Part shown: one piece after another, positions 23,301-34,316 of the stretch | How the letters are laid out: the number at the start of each line of letters is the position of its first letter | How positions within the stretch are numbered: the first letter of the stretch is position 1 | DNA from: Trebouxia sp. TZW2008 | Lineage: Eukaryota; Chlorophyta; Trebouxiophyceae; Trebouxiales; Trebouxiaceae | Assembly (NCBI GenBank): GCA_002118135.1 | Contig: BDIU01000511.1 | Location: 31,061 to 95,060, forward strand | Direction of reading: 5' to 3' | DNA: 64,000 nucleotides | The notes under the pieces: model-generated | Database searches by the model: none | What the model was told of the DNA's origin: nothing | The model's input: only the letters and a program-made list of their open reading frames with translations | Position numbers and translations under genes: made by a program

Positions 23301-24731
23301 ATGCTTTGCTTGCTCTGCATCCCTCCCAGGCATTGACGTTGTGCTCACAATACCTTTGCATACAGCTATTGCACATCGCAGTGCATTGCTCTGCATGCCT
23401 GGCATACTTGCATTTGGGCTCTGTAAACTGTGTACACTATAGCAGTGCTAGCTGCTGTAGCACGCATGCCAAAATGACAAGTGTAAAACAAGACATTGCC
23501 TGTATGGCAGGTAGCCTTGTCCAAGAAGTCCCCATATGCGCAATCAGCGCACAGGGTGAGCGGCTTGATGCTGGCCAACCACACCAGCATCCGCCACTTG
23601 TTCAACCACTGCCTGAGCCAGTATGACAAGCTGATGAAGCGCAAGGCTTTCCTAGACAACTACAAGGTACCCAAACCAGGCAATATGCTGCCCATGCAAA
23701 AGCGCCATTGCTTTGCTTGCTATTGAAGCACTTAAGCCAGTATGACAAGCTGGTGAAGTGCTAGGCTTTCCTGGACCATTGCGAGGTTTTTAAAACATGC
23801 AATATGCTACACATTCAAAAGCACCATTGGTTTGCTTGCTGTTGAACCACTGTCTAAGCCAGTGTGACAAGCTGATGAAGCAAAAGGTTTTCCTAGACAG
23901 CTACAAGGTGCCTCAACCCTTTGATGTGTTACACATCCAAATGCGTCATTTGCTTGCTGGCTTGCTCCTCAACCACTGCCTGGCCTGTGTGACAAGCTCA
24001 TGAAGCGTAAGGCTTTTCTAGACAGGTACAAGGTATCTGCAGCAAGTGCCTCAAGAAAACAGACTCTGTATGCTCACTGCTTGGCCTCATGCAGCACAGC
24101 CATGTTGTCTATGGATGGCCATTCCGCAATGCTAACCTTCAATCAGAGGACATGCTAACCTTCAATCAAAGGATAAAGCGCCACAGACTGTCTGTGCATG
24201 CCCTGATCAAACAAAAGCATGTCTATGCAATCAGGCATCAAAATGGGAGTTTCTGCTGCCAGGCAGCCCACAGCTGCCGCTCTACAAGCAGCTACATGTA
24301 AGAAACGACCTGAGAGTGGCGACAGAATTCAACTCAGATCTCAATGCTGGGTCAAATGTTCTGTGATGTGATGCTGTGGCTTTTGAATTGCAGGAGTACC
24401 CCATGTTCCACACCAGTGACGGCAGGAAAGTCATCGAGAACTTGGATGAGTTTGATGATGCGCGCGAGGTGGTCTCAGGACTTGCCGCAGAATACCAAGC
24501 CTGTGAAAGGCCAGACTATGTAAGTCAGGGCTTAAATTTGATGTTCGTCCCTGCATGATTGCTCTCTCCTTCAGATCTGCATGTCGCTCGTCAAGCTACT
24601 TGGACCACCCCTGGAAAAGGCCAGACTACGCGAGGCAGCTCTGGCTTTGATGTTGATTGCTGCATAACAACTCTCTCTTCCTGGTCTGCCTGCAGCTTGT
24701 CAAGGGACATGGACAGTTCTTGCAGAGCTGA
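20323..24731 (+). CDS. TUBG1: Gamma-tubulin
   Basis: Gamma-tubulin is the ring-complex subunit that nucleates microtubules. Twelve exons: 20323-20394, 20475-20531, 20606-20691, 20847-20998, 21270-21411, 21720-21949, 22376-22519, 22787-22899, 23182-23277, 23511-23666, 24394-24519, 24696-24731, about 469 residues. The start reads [20 protein letters not shown]. The GTP-binding loop is [10 protein letters not shown]. Other gamma-specific blocks are [31 protein letters not shown] and ILNIIQGEVDP. All junction phases agree. Introns 1, 3 and 5 use GC donors (20395, 20692, 21412); for intron 1 a GT donor at 20413 would add six residues absent from the family. The C-terminal tail [11 protein letters not shown] is short and unusual. 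It is divergent from the GT54-like gene. Confidence 0.96.
23605..24035 (+). repeat. Four tandem copies of the end of gamma-tubulin exon 10
   Basis: The working end of exon 10 ([18 protein letters not shown], ending 23666) is followed in intron 10 by copies ending near 23787, 23910 and 24033. Unit length is about 122 bases and includes the start of the intron. Copy 2 has a TAG stop (GTGAAGTGCTAG). Copy 3 stays open ([22 protein letters not shown]). Copy 4 has lost the reading frame. Copies 3 and 4 still show CTACAAGGT or GTACAAGGT donors. Confidence 0.85.
24508..24700 (+). repeat. Duplication across gamma-tubulin intron 11
   Basis: AAAGGCCAGACTATG at the end of exon 11 recurs as AAAGGCCAGACTACG at about 24617. 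Matching flanks follow: GATGTTCGTCCCTGCAT versus GATGTTGATTGCTGCAT, then CTCTCTCCTTCAG versus CTCTCTCTTCCTGG. A second decayed acceptor with GTCGCTCGTCAAG lies near 24576. The second unit has lost its GT donor. Confidence 0.65.
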
Positions 24732-25366
24732 CCTTTACAGTTTTGTCTGCGCTGCCCTCTGCTTCTTAACTCTCCCCGCCAACGAAGCAAGCCAATGCAT
24801 ATCTAGATTATTCTTGAACATGCACATTGTATCAAAAATAGATGCACTGGCTGCAGATTGAGAGGGCCAGTGGGAGTGGCTCAGCACCTTTCACCTCAGC
24901 CGCCACAGACACAAGGATAGCTGCTCACTGAGTTTGATCTGCTGCAAGTTTTGGCAGTGTGAGCTCAATACACCGCAGATGCATGTGCAACCCCGTTGCT
25001 ACATGCCATCTTTTATTTACAGCCTTTCAGATCTAGATGCCATGGGTTGGAAATGGTGTTGACTTCTATACACATGTGATCGCGCCCTGAGCACATGAAC
25101 ACTGCTGCTGAATATCTGTGCAGTTGGTCGTCTGGTCGCTGATTCAGTCTCCAACCTATTGTGTTGTCTGATGCTCAAGCGTCATGTTTGTCTCAGCTTG
25201 GGCGCAACTTGCTGCTGTTGTGCAGACGCTGCATATCAGTTATATTTTCACGCAAAGTATGCTGGGGCAAAATTGTCTGTACATGTGGCTGTTGATAGTC
25301 ATAGATATACAGCATTGCTGCCTGGCGCACATGGCAGCACACAATGTTGATTGCCTGCCGCCATCA
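24732..25366. other. Convergent 3' interval
   Basis: The interval lies between gamma-tubulin (+) and the USP gene (-). No gene, RNA or clear repeat is visible. Confidence 0.6.
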
Positions 25367-27164
25367 TCAAGAGTAGTTAGCGATGGCTCGTTTGTCCTTC
25401 ACCTCGTACGGGTCCTGCAAAGCATGTACTTCTGTCAGAGGCTTGCCACAGGTTTCTGAATTGCGGCTGGAATGTAGCTAGTTTGGTGATGGTTGGCACA
25501 CACAGACCTATGACCAACACAAGTTCAAGTGTGCAGCATTGGACAGCGTTGCTTGACACGCATTACATTTGCAACCTTGTTTGGCTTACCTTGATTACCA
25601 AAGTTGTGCACCTGGCTCTCAAGCAGCAATCAGCGCTTACAGAGCCAAGCTTGGCAGACCTGAAAACACATTGAGCTCAGAGTCAATTCCCACTTGCAAT
25701 GCACAGGCAAAAGCATGCCAGTTGATTGGTAGAGCATGCTAAAAGGCAAGATGTAGCTCAGTGACTGTGCCAAGGCCTTACCCATAGCCTGCAATTCCCA
25801 TTACCAGAATGTCTACATCCAACTTGCTGGCAGCAGCAAGAATGCCATCTGCAATGGGCTCCCCACCTTTTGTGCCAGACAGGAAGCAAGAGCCTTCCAC
25901 CTGTGGCGCAACCGACGCAGCAGTGAGATGCAATTTTTGTGGTGCATGGCTGGACACTATGATATAACAAATCACAACAAAAGGGATCGAAAGTTGCACA
26001 ATTCATGCTGCCTTATGTACAAGGTGTCGTACCTTGGCAGCACTCATGGCCTCTTTGTAAGGCTGCAACCCAGCGTTGTCATAGTCACCTCCTTCTGTGG
26101 TGATCCACACCACATGCAGCTTGTCACCAGGTTTCATGATCCTGTACAGCACACCTCAAATTTGCACAGGTGAGCTTACTTGAGTCATGCAAAGAAAGGC
26201 TTGCATCTGCTTAACTCAAGACTTGCACAGCTTGTGACCTGCACAAGGTGCACTATTCCAGTTGAGCCCGTACTAACTTGCAGGCAAATTTGGGCTTCAT
26301 ACACGGAATGCTGACGTGTTGCTCTGCCCACTCATCTCTATTGACGTTGGTGAGCAAGAACACCCAAAGCAAATATTGCAAGCACTGGCAATGTGCAGAG
26401 ACTGTTCTGCAAATTTTAAAAAGGTCCACAAGCAGATAAAAGAAGCTGTTGCTGAATGCTGGGTCACCTACTGGTAAAGCAGCGCTGCAAATGCAGCTTT
26501 GGCACAGTGAGAGTCGTCCGTTGAGAACATCCATGTCACATTGGCCTGAAGCGCATAGCTTGTTGACTTCACGATGCACACATCGCTGTTGCCCGACCGT
26601 AATGTGAAGTCACTAACAGTCCCAAGCATGTCCCTATAACACAGCATGACCAAAGATGGAAGATGTTGAGTGGTGTTGCACCTGTGATGAATGAATGCAC
26701 ATGATGACTCACACATGTTCACCCTTGCGGCCAAATGACCCAACCACTAGGATGTCTATCTGAAGCTCCTCAGTCAGCTCGATCAGAGCAGCACAGGTAC
26801 TTTGCCCTTGAGCTTTCTCCTTCTTGTACCAGACAGCATCAAGCTGCAAACAAAGAAATGCTTCTCAGACAATTGTGCTTGAGCCTCTTCTGTGCTGGCA
26901 AACAAATTTTACCTTCTGATCGTGACATTTGAGCTGGTATTCGTGCTCCAGGTGCTCTGGAGTGAGTGTGTCCGGCAGCCAGGGCTTGTTGGGGTCAGAC
27001 ACGTGCAAAATGTATATTTTGTCACGTCTGTCGGGGTGCAGAAGTCTGCCGCCCAACGAGAGAGCCTTTTCAGAAACTTTTGAGCCGTCTATGGCTACGC
27101 CCACTTTCAACTTTCTCTTTGTGAAGTCCTTGGGCAAGAAAATTGCACTGACGCTGGCCGCCAT
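25367..27164 (-). CDS. Tandem universal stress protein (USP) domain protein
   Basis: On the minus strand six exons join in phase: 27164-26913, 26843-26713, 26633-26472, 26141-26033, 25900-25781, 25414-25367, about 273 residues. USP-A proteins are nucleotide-binding stress proteins, usually cytosolic. The first domain starts KVGVAIDGSKVSEKAL and contains IDILVVGSFGRKG, then LGTVSDF. Together these give the ATP motif G-x2-G-x9-G-T. The second domain has KLHVVWITTEGGDYDNAG and VDILVMGIAGYG. It then ends in DPYEVKDKRAIANYS, so it lacks the G-x9-G(S/T) half and probably does not bind ATP in the usual way. The start is the first ATG (MAASVSAIFLPKDF). It is head-to-head with the next gene. Confidence 0.85.
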
Positions 27165-27571
27165 TCGAAACACTGAAGCTGACTAGGCGCTGAAGGGGAC
27201 CAGGCTTCTGTCAAGTCGAAACTCTGTGCAAGTTTTGAGTCACGCCGCTTGACGATTACACTTCTTTCAACAGGCTTGCCCGAGTCGTCTCTTCATGTTC
27301 AACGCTGTCCGTCAGCGCGCTCCGTCAACTTCTGTTCAAGCTTCACAATTGTGGCCACAGAGACTGACAATTGTACGGCTTTGACCAACGCACATTGGCA
27401 GCATTGACCCCGCAGTCTGACAACTGAGACAGCGCTGATAGTCCTCGTCGTCAGGCTGTCAACGTCGCCTCGACTTGCTGAATTGCTTGCTTCACGCGGG
27501 AAACGGCACCTGCCGATCTTAAACGGGCTCAGGCAACGAGCGGATGTTTGGCGTAAGCCGTCAGCTGGCAC
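27165..27571. promoter_or_regulatory. Shared upstream region, USP and phosphatase-like genes
   Basis: 407 bases lie between two divergent start codons. No TATA-like element stands out. Use as a bidirectional promoter is inferred from geometry. Confidence 0.4.
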
Positions 27572-29103
27572 ATGCAGCAGCCTCTGAACCTTGCTGAGCG
27601 TGTGCGAATGCTCAACGCTGCGCCAAGCTCGACCCACTGCTCGATCAGTCAGCAGTTGGTTGCAACGTGCCACTTGCACCCTCGTATTTTCAAGCCTTCA
27701 CACAGGGGATCCTTGCACCTCAGCAGCGCCCGCTCTGCTAGGCAAGCAGTATTAGCAGCAGCAGCAGTCCAGCATCGCGGCAAGAGTGCTGGCTTGCCCA
27801 AAGTAGACTGGACACGCTATCACCTACAAGTCCTCTTTGTTGACAAGTGAGCGGCTGACCTAGCTGAAGCAGATCATGTCATGTCCACGCCCTTACTGTT
27901 GTGCGCTCCTGACATGTCTTGATGTTGCAGCACAGACACAGTGCGGGCACGAGTGGCAGCAGGCTTGTTTGAACGCATAGCAGAATGGAATGGATTTGGC
28001 AGAGCTCTGTACCCTTGGTCTTGTGGCCTCAATGCTGCAAAGTCCAAACCAGCTGACTTATCTACAACTGCATCTCTTTTCAGCCAAGCCAGCTTTCTTG
28101 GCATCAGGGCAAAGCTATTTGCTGCCCCTCCAGAGCAGCTGACCCTCCAGGATTTGGACAGGTATCAGCACCTGCTCACAATTGCCTGCACAGCAGCTGG
28201 CTGTTTGTACAGAAGTGGTTCCTGCATGTTCACTGCACAGCAATTGTCTGCACAGCAATATGCAATGTTGCCCAAGGCAGGTCAGTTGCCAGTTTGTTTG
28301 TTGAAAGCAAGCTCAAATTCTGACCAGCAACTAGTCTTGAATGAGTTGTATTATTCTCACTGCCTAGACTGCCAAATGTTGTGACAAAGCTGGTGCCATT
28401 TAGCATGTTTGTGTGCTCATAGGCATGATGTCATTGCTGCTTTGGATGCTGGCATCAAGGACGGCATCCTCAGAATGGTCCAGCCAGAATGGCATGCATA
28501 CTATGATGCAAAAGTTTGCGTCTTGGACCAATTCTCTGGCTATATGGGAGAGGACATACTGAAGAAGGGAGGTTCAGCACTTTTGGAGTCAGAGTTGAGT
28601 GAAATAATCAGACCTGCAGTTAGTGAGGGCAGTGCAAGACCAGATGTTCTACGTCCTTCGCTTCACAAAGGTATCAGCCCCAAGAAGTCAGTATGTTTGC
28701 TTTGCCTGCTGGGGCTTCGCTTGGCATGCATGCATCTTTCACACTGAGTCGGATCACAAGAATAAATGCAATGGGTATGTCTAGACCCAGAAGTGTGTTC
28801 CAAAGGCTTGAAGAGCGCACATGCATGTATTGGTTGCAAATCAGGCCTACTTGGTCGGTGAGGCTTGGTCCAACATGCTGACTAGCATTCTACTATTCCT
28901 CGGCAGACCTAGTCGGCTTGATGGTGGCTAGCTTATTCTATAGCCCTCTGTGTCAGTTGAGTCACAGCAAAAGCAAAGCATCTGCTGCAGGCGCTGAAGA
29001 GTGGAACCCCATGGTACAAGCTATCATCATCAGCTGCGCTGGGCTGGTGCAGTATCTTATTGATGCCTATCCCCCAGACTTGCCTCACTATGACCCCCAA
29101 TGA
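27572..29103 (+). CDS. Low-molecular-weight tyrosine-phosphatase-like protein, altered P-loop
   Basis: Four exons in phase: 27572-27846, 27931-28161, 28423-28670, 28907-29103, about 316 residues. An in-frame ATG at 27608 could also be used. The first ~75 residues are rich in Ser, Arg, His and Ala with few acids, which suggests an organelle transit peptide. The core begins LQVLFVDNTDTVRARVAAGL. This matches the first strand and P-loop of LMW-PTPases (family pattern C-x5-R-S), but Asp replaces the catalytic Cys. Later parts are YPWSCGLNA, RHDVIAALDAGI and KVCVLDQFSGYM. The C-terminal exon (SCAGLVQYLIDAYPPDLPHY) is not part of the standard fold. The fold call rests on this pattern; a non-catalytic role is inference. 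Confidence 0.55.
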
Positions 29104-29349
29104 CCTCAGCCAAGAGTTTTGCTACACTGTCTGTGCTATCATCAGTCTGTCAGACCTGGATTTTCAATGTATGAGGCCAGCAGTCAAGTGTACATCAATG
29201 GTTGATACAAAGTAATCTTGCTCTGTAGAATTGCACTGTATTTTGTTGTGTTGTATCTGTGAAAGCTCTGATCACCATCCCCGCACCTTGACATTTAAAG
29301 TCTGCTTTGGGTGGGGTTGAGTTCAAGCGACACCAATGCATGCTTGTCA

Positions 29350-29773
29350 ATATATATATATTTGCATGTCTGACCACTAACCATTAGGTAATTACAGTGT
29401 TTTACAGTGTCATGTCATGATTATGTGAGGGTGACCCTGTGAATAAGCAGGGAGCGCATGACTAAAACACTGCAGTCACTAATGCCAGGTCTAATTGTTT
29501 AAACACCACGTGTCTGTTAGCCCTATCCTACCTTCATAGGCCCATCATTCTTATTTTTAACCTGATTAAAAACACAAGTTAGTGCCAGTACTGTTTTTTG
29601 TAATGCTCACACCCCTATATACTTTTCTAAGTAATTTAATAATAATACAGTACTTAAGGCAGTAGTAGAGCCCGTAACGCACCACCTTCACACCTTCACA
29701 ACACTTTCTTGACAGAATCCAAGGTATTTCAGAATTCTTGGTTTCTGGAGGAATGTCTGTGTGAAGCTGCTGA
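29350..29773 (+). repeat. Left terminal inverted repeat
   Basis: The arm begins in TATATATATATTTGCATGTC and ends near GTGAAGCTGCTGA. Landmarks shared in reverse complement with the right arm include GCAGTCACTAATGCCAGG and AGAATCCAAGGTATTTCAG. Small indels separate the arms (for example near 29585 and 29610). Confidence 0.85.
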
Positions 29774-29987
29774 GGTGTGAAGGTGGACAGAACCCTGTAG
29801 ATTCCTGTAGAACACACACACACCCGGTGCTTTCCCCAGGAGTCTGCTGCAGTTACACGTGAACAAAATACCAAGTTCGAACTCAGACGGCAGGATAATT
29901 CCTGGGTGGTGGCGTGCGACGCTACTTCACAGAGATCATATCCTGCCGACCCACGACCTCGGCTTCAACGGCTTACGCCAAGCTTAC

Positions 29988-30751
29988 GATGTTCTGCATG
30001 TAGGCTTGTTCTGTTTCTTTGACCTTGGAACGGCCCTGCATGCAGCGAAGCTTCTTGAACTGCGCGAAAGACTGTCTGACATTTACTCCTGGGTTTTTTC
30101 GCCCAGCTTCCAGATGACGAGCTCGCTCTGCTTGGAGAACTTGTGCCCCTCTCTCCGCAGTTGTTTCCTTGCGGTCATAACTGTTTCGTTCGCAGAAGCC
30201 AGTCCAGCTTTTGCGGAAGACGTCAAACGTCCCTTCTTGTGTTTGGCTTCATTTGTTCATAATGTTGGCGAACGGTGCTTGCGTGGACTTCCTGCGGCGA
30301 AGTGTTTTGAAAACAAGCAAACCTGTCAGCATCCGCATCCTTGTATCTGTTTTCGAAAGCCAACAAATCGGTTTCAAAGTCACGATGTTGCTGTGACGCT
30401 TCTTGATGATCCATCTCGGTAAGAGAGAGAAGAAGCCAAGCACTGCAGCACTCGAGCAAATTAAGCAGTGAACAAGTTGAATGTGTGTTATACTTCAAAC
30501 GAAAGTAACTTACATGTGCAAGCTGCATTGCCTTTAAATGGCTCAAAAGCTGGCGGAAGCTGCTTTGATGAGTCATAGCACCGAACGGCATTGCGACCAC
30601 TTTCTGACGGCTCAAAGTCAGCTAAACACATCACTTTCTTTCTATGCCGATTTGGGTGTCGAAACGACACCCCAGACGGTCTCATGCTTATTATCATTTT
30701 ACATATGCAAATGCTAGCACCCGAAATGTCACAAATTCGGCTCACAAACAT
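29988..30751 (-). pseudogene. Hypothetical minus-strand gene fragment with a frameshift
   Basis: Minus-strand open segments read KKVMCLADFEPSESGRNAVR (ending at a GTAAGT donor near 30515). Next comes MDHQEASQQHRDFETDLLAF to HYEQMKPNTRRDV and a stop near 30225. The frame resumes one base over as FRKSWTGFCERNSYDRKE, running to a GTAAGC donor at 29987. Dropping one T from GACGTTTGACG would make it continuous, so a single-base frameshift is likely. The protein is charged and helical; I do not recognise it. The 187-residue plus-strand ORF over the same bases is judged a shadow. Confidence 0.4.
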
Positions 30752-31376
30752 TTTTCGAAACCTTCAGAGCTTTTCAAAGTTTTGGGAAAGTTAGCATTTA
30801 GGCTAATAAATGTTAACAAGACAAAAGACCATCCAGCAAGCCGCTAACTCATATGCAAGACAGCCTTTGCCCACTTGCTAGTCTAAGAGCTTCTTGCGAA
30901 AGCAGGTGTGCAGTCTTGTTGAAAGCAGGTGTGCAGTCGTGCGGGCTTACGCGACAAGACAGATCTTACATAGGTAGAGCTCACAGAAACACATTAGACT
31001 CACTATAAGATAGCAGCATTAAGCTGCTGTATAGCACTATAAACGGGGACGCTGGTCCTGGTACGCTGCTTTAGTCAACCCTGAAATGACTAATCGTTCA
31101 TGAATGACTTGACTGAATTGGTCTAAGGTCCTCGCATTTCAACACAGGCAAGCATTCACTGAACAACTGTACACACAATTTCAGTCAAACACATACCACA
31201 CTTCTGCTGCCAATAGCATGTACACACAACACCTAGTTCAGCAAAACAAACAATCAAACACAGAAGGAATGTACGGCTATTGCAGCTAGGTTGATTGCAA
31301 AGCCCATATTACAATCAGCGTTGCCACATCAGCAATAACACTCTACAAATCTGTCATTACTATGTGGTATCAGCCA

Positions 31377-31551
31377 CCACAAGGCAAATCAGTGATGACA
31401 TCCTGTCAACACAACAAGGTTTCAGCAACCATAAAAGCAATTAGTGATGACACCTAGCATCACAACATGGTTTCAGCAACCATAAAAGCAATCAGTGATG
31501 ACACTCTAGCATCACAACATGGTTTCAGCAACCATAAAAGCAATCATGCTC
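31377..31551. repeat. Tandem repeat, ~58-bp unit, three copies
   Basis: Units share AATCAGTGATGACA, then a CATCACAACAtGGTTTCAGCA-type block, then ACCATAAAAGCAAT. Copies 2 and 3 are almost identical and copy 1 is diverged. The neighbouring stretch 30800-31370 shows no gene. Confidence 0.8.
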
Positions 31552-31637
31552 AAAAAGCATAACATAAAATGAACAAGAGCTCCCACGAGTTCACCGAAGT
31601 ATTAATCACGGCACTTCAAATCAAGTGTTGCCGATAC

Positions 31638-31946
31638 TCAAAAGGCAACTGTACTCCTGCCCTCTTCCACTTGCCTCTTGAAGCACTTTGCCTTAGTATG
31701 TCCTCGCTTTCCACAGTAGAAGCACTCTCTGGTGAAACTGCCTTTCTTCTGTGTTCCAAATACTGGAACAGATCTTTCCTGTTCCACTCTTTCTTTTTCT
31801 GCAACGCGCTGCTCGACTTGCAGAAGCTTTGGCAGGACATCTTCCAACTTGAGCTCATCAGCAAGAGACATTGTCTCCACAGCTACATTGTAGTCAGACG
31901 GCAGTCCATTGAGCACATGCAGAGCTACTTCCGGCTCTTCAACATT
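31638..31946 (-). mobile_element. Ty1/copia-type Gag fragment
   Basis: The minus-strand frame reads VEEPEVALHVLNGLPSDYNV and LEDVLPKLLQVEQRVAEK, ending with zinc knuckle CFYCGKRGHTKAKC (C-x2-C-x4-H-x4-C) and a stop. This order (UBN2-type Gag helices, then a CCHC knuckle) is standard for copia retrotransposons. No protease, integrase or reverse transcriptase follows, so it is a remnant. Sequence upstream in the same frame does not look like Gag, so the junction is probably a breakpoint. Confidence 0.75.
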
Positions 31947-32139
31947 GCTGCCTATTGCCTTGACACATTTCGGCGGCCAGCTGTTCCCGATCTTGATAGT
32001 CAGCTGACCGTATGCCAGCATGTGACTTATGTAGCTGTGTCTCACCAAAGTCAGCGTGCAAGGCTTTCCGAACATTTTTTGCAAGGTACGCCTTGCACGC
32101 ATGGCAAACGCACTGTGAGTGTACGGCTTTGCACGGTTG

Positions 32140-32720
32140 CTTTCGGTGAACAGGTAAGGTCTGGAATTTTTCTCAAGACTAGCTCTGATCTCCCACCGCC
32201 CAAAGATTTGGTGTACAGCACTGGATGGTCTCGATCTTGGGTCTTGAATTCTCTGAGGATCAGGACCCCAGCTGCATTTCGGTCAACTGGGAGCATAATT
32301 TCATTGGGGGTCACTTGTTGCAACAACGCCTGCTTAGCAGCCTTATCATCATCACATTTTCACAGTTGTATTGCACATCATTCCTGAGAGGAGGAATGCA
32401 TCCACCATAAAAGGACAATAGCAGCCTCTCTTTGCTGCCAAAGGCAAGCTTCTTTCTCACCATCTGCAGCTCTACATAGCTCACAAAATCTGTTCTCTGT
32501 CTCTCAGTTGGCACACTGTCTTTTGCTCTGTCTCTCAACTGAGCATCTAGTCTTTCATAGTGCTCCAGGTACATAGCATAGCTAGCTTTCTTGATTGCTT
32601 TCAGGTTCAGCAGCTTGAATGTTGCAAGTACAGCTACAATCATCTCTGAGTGCCAACTTTTGTATAGCTTCTGAAGATCCAGTTTAGCACCTTCTGTGAA
32701 TGCAGAGTCAGGACTGGTTG
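32140..32720 (-). pseudogene. Recombinase-like element ORF, frameshifted
   Basis: On the minus strand, a frame from about 32720 reads LQKLYKSWHSEMIVAVLATF, then YLEHYERLDAQL, ERLLLSFYGGCIPPLRNDV. It breaks near 32330 and resumes in another frame as KQALLQQVTPNEIMLPVDRN and LREFKTQDRD. The pattern (ERLLL, PPLRND, a short beta pair, then a K-T strand) reminds me of tyrosine-recombinase-like ORFs in algal mobile elements and large DNA viruses. That is recollection, not a search, and the catalytic residues cannot be assigned. Further helical sequence lies upstream to about 32870 (VNAITQAILRADHLKRRQE). Confidence 0.35.
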
Positions 32721-33596
32721 AGGTGCTTTGTTCTTGGCTGCTGTTGCAATGAGGGCCAATCTTTTGGAGTAGCCAATTCTTGTCTCCTCTTCAAGTGATC
32801 AGCTCTCAAGATGGCTTGTGTGATTGCATTTACACTGTCAATCTTTGTCATGGCAGTCTCTAGCTGCGTGTGTGAAATTTGTTTAGGTTAGGATCCCAGC
32901 TGGACCCTAACAATATCAAAACCATCATACAATCAGCTTTACAAGTGTGTGACACGCAATCAATCAAATGCAAACTGTAATATTTGTCAAGACTTGCACA
33001 CAATTTCAAGGTTACCAGAAAAGTATAGAGCTTAACTCAAAATATAGAGATCCTCAGCAAGTGATTCGGGTTGAGCTTTGCAAGGGCAATTGCAGTAGTG
33101 GAGTGCTTGTTGTTGTCACACACACCTACCCCTGATTTGTAGAGATATGTATGCTGATATGTGCAATCGCATGACTGATCACGATCCAATGAATGTTGCA
33201 AAATACAGCAGTTCAAACAAGGTAATTATTGCAAATGAAATGAAGCTGATGAAGCCGACTATCAAAACAATTGCGACTTTAGAGAGACACCTTTCAAGAA
33301 ACACCTTGTAAAGAGACATCTTGCATACGATGACCAACGAATGAAGCACCCTCTACTTCAAGATTTCCCATATGTCTGCTCCAAGCACCCACTCGCACTG
33401 AGGCACGCTAAGCCTGCTGAAGCGACATGTACATTGTGGCTGATAGTGCAATGATCAGCGATAACATTTGTGCTACGATAATGTTGGCTGTAGCTTGATT
33501 TGCAAACATCAAGGCCTGCATTGGTTCAGCATTGCTGCCAGGCCAGCATGCACCACCAGATCTGTACAACCCAAACTGAGATGCCACACCACATTC

Positions 33597-34201
33597 TCAA
33601 TCAGAGTCACTACCTTCTTCTGCCTCCTCCCTGCAGCCAGCTGCAATAAAAGGCATGCCCCGACAATCATAAACTGTTGGTGGGCCATACACAGACCTGT
33701 ATGCCTTCTGGCGAAACTCGTGTGCTTTGGAAGTCCAGTCTCGTATCCAGTCGGTGCTGCCAAGGTACCGGTTTGGTGCAGTAAAGCTGACGTGTTGCTT
33801 CAGCATATCTTGCAGGTCCAGCTGTTCTGGAAGCAACGCTGGGAGGTAATTGCCAGCAAGATCGACATAAATTGCCTTGGTCAAGAGCTTTTGACTAAAG
33901 GGAGAACCTCAGGCCAGGTGGCTGCAAAGATGCAATTCCATGAGAGATCCAGAGCGTACAGCTGCACAGGGCTTGCGAGCAATTTGGCGGTCAGATACTG
34001 CAAGTGTTCATAGGTCAGATCGTTGTGCGACAGATCACAAACAAGCCTTGCTTCTTTTCCGGGACTTTGCTTCAGCTGTAGATACTCAGCGTTGAGACAC
34101 TCAAGTGTCTGGGCTATCTCTGTCCTAGACTGCTCAGGGCTTGTCAACGATGGAAAGTTGGTGTTTGCTTTCGACAAGTAGTGCAACTGCGCGTCAGCCA
34201 T
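33597..34201 (-). pseudogene. Leucine-rich-repeat protein gene with a frameshift
   Basis: The minus-strand ATG at 34201 starts MADAQLHYLSKANTNF. LRR-like turns follow (LVCDLSHNDLTYEHLQYL, LYALDLSWNCIF). The frame stops near 33881 just after EVLPLVKSS. The next rung continues immediately in another frame as LTKAIYVDLAGNYLPALL and runs to a stop at 33597. No splice pair bridges the shift neatly, so this is a one-base frameshift or a sequencing error. The C-terminus has YGPPTVYDC and an acidic tail (REEAEEGSDSD). Its place just inside the right inverted repeat suggests capture by the element. Confidence 0.5.
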
Positions 34202-34316
34202 GCGCACTTCCTTGCGGCAAAATGTATTACCGGAACGCCCTCAGTTCCTATATAGAAGAGGAGTTGCGCAACAGGGATAGACGCTTTTGTTCCTCTTCTT
34301 CAGCAGGTACACCAGT

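Noticed and set aside
29859..30422. Plus-strand ORF of 187 residues
   Set aside because: The minus strand over the same bases has charged, helical, codon-like sequence with splice donors. The plus product looks like a shadow.
31569..32387. Plus-strand ORF of 272 residues
   Set aside because: It is antisense to the Gag and recombinase-like fragments, which have recognisable motifs (zinc knuckle, PPLRND). The plus-strand product is Cys/His/Ser-rich with no domain.
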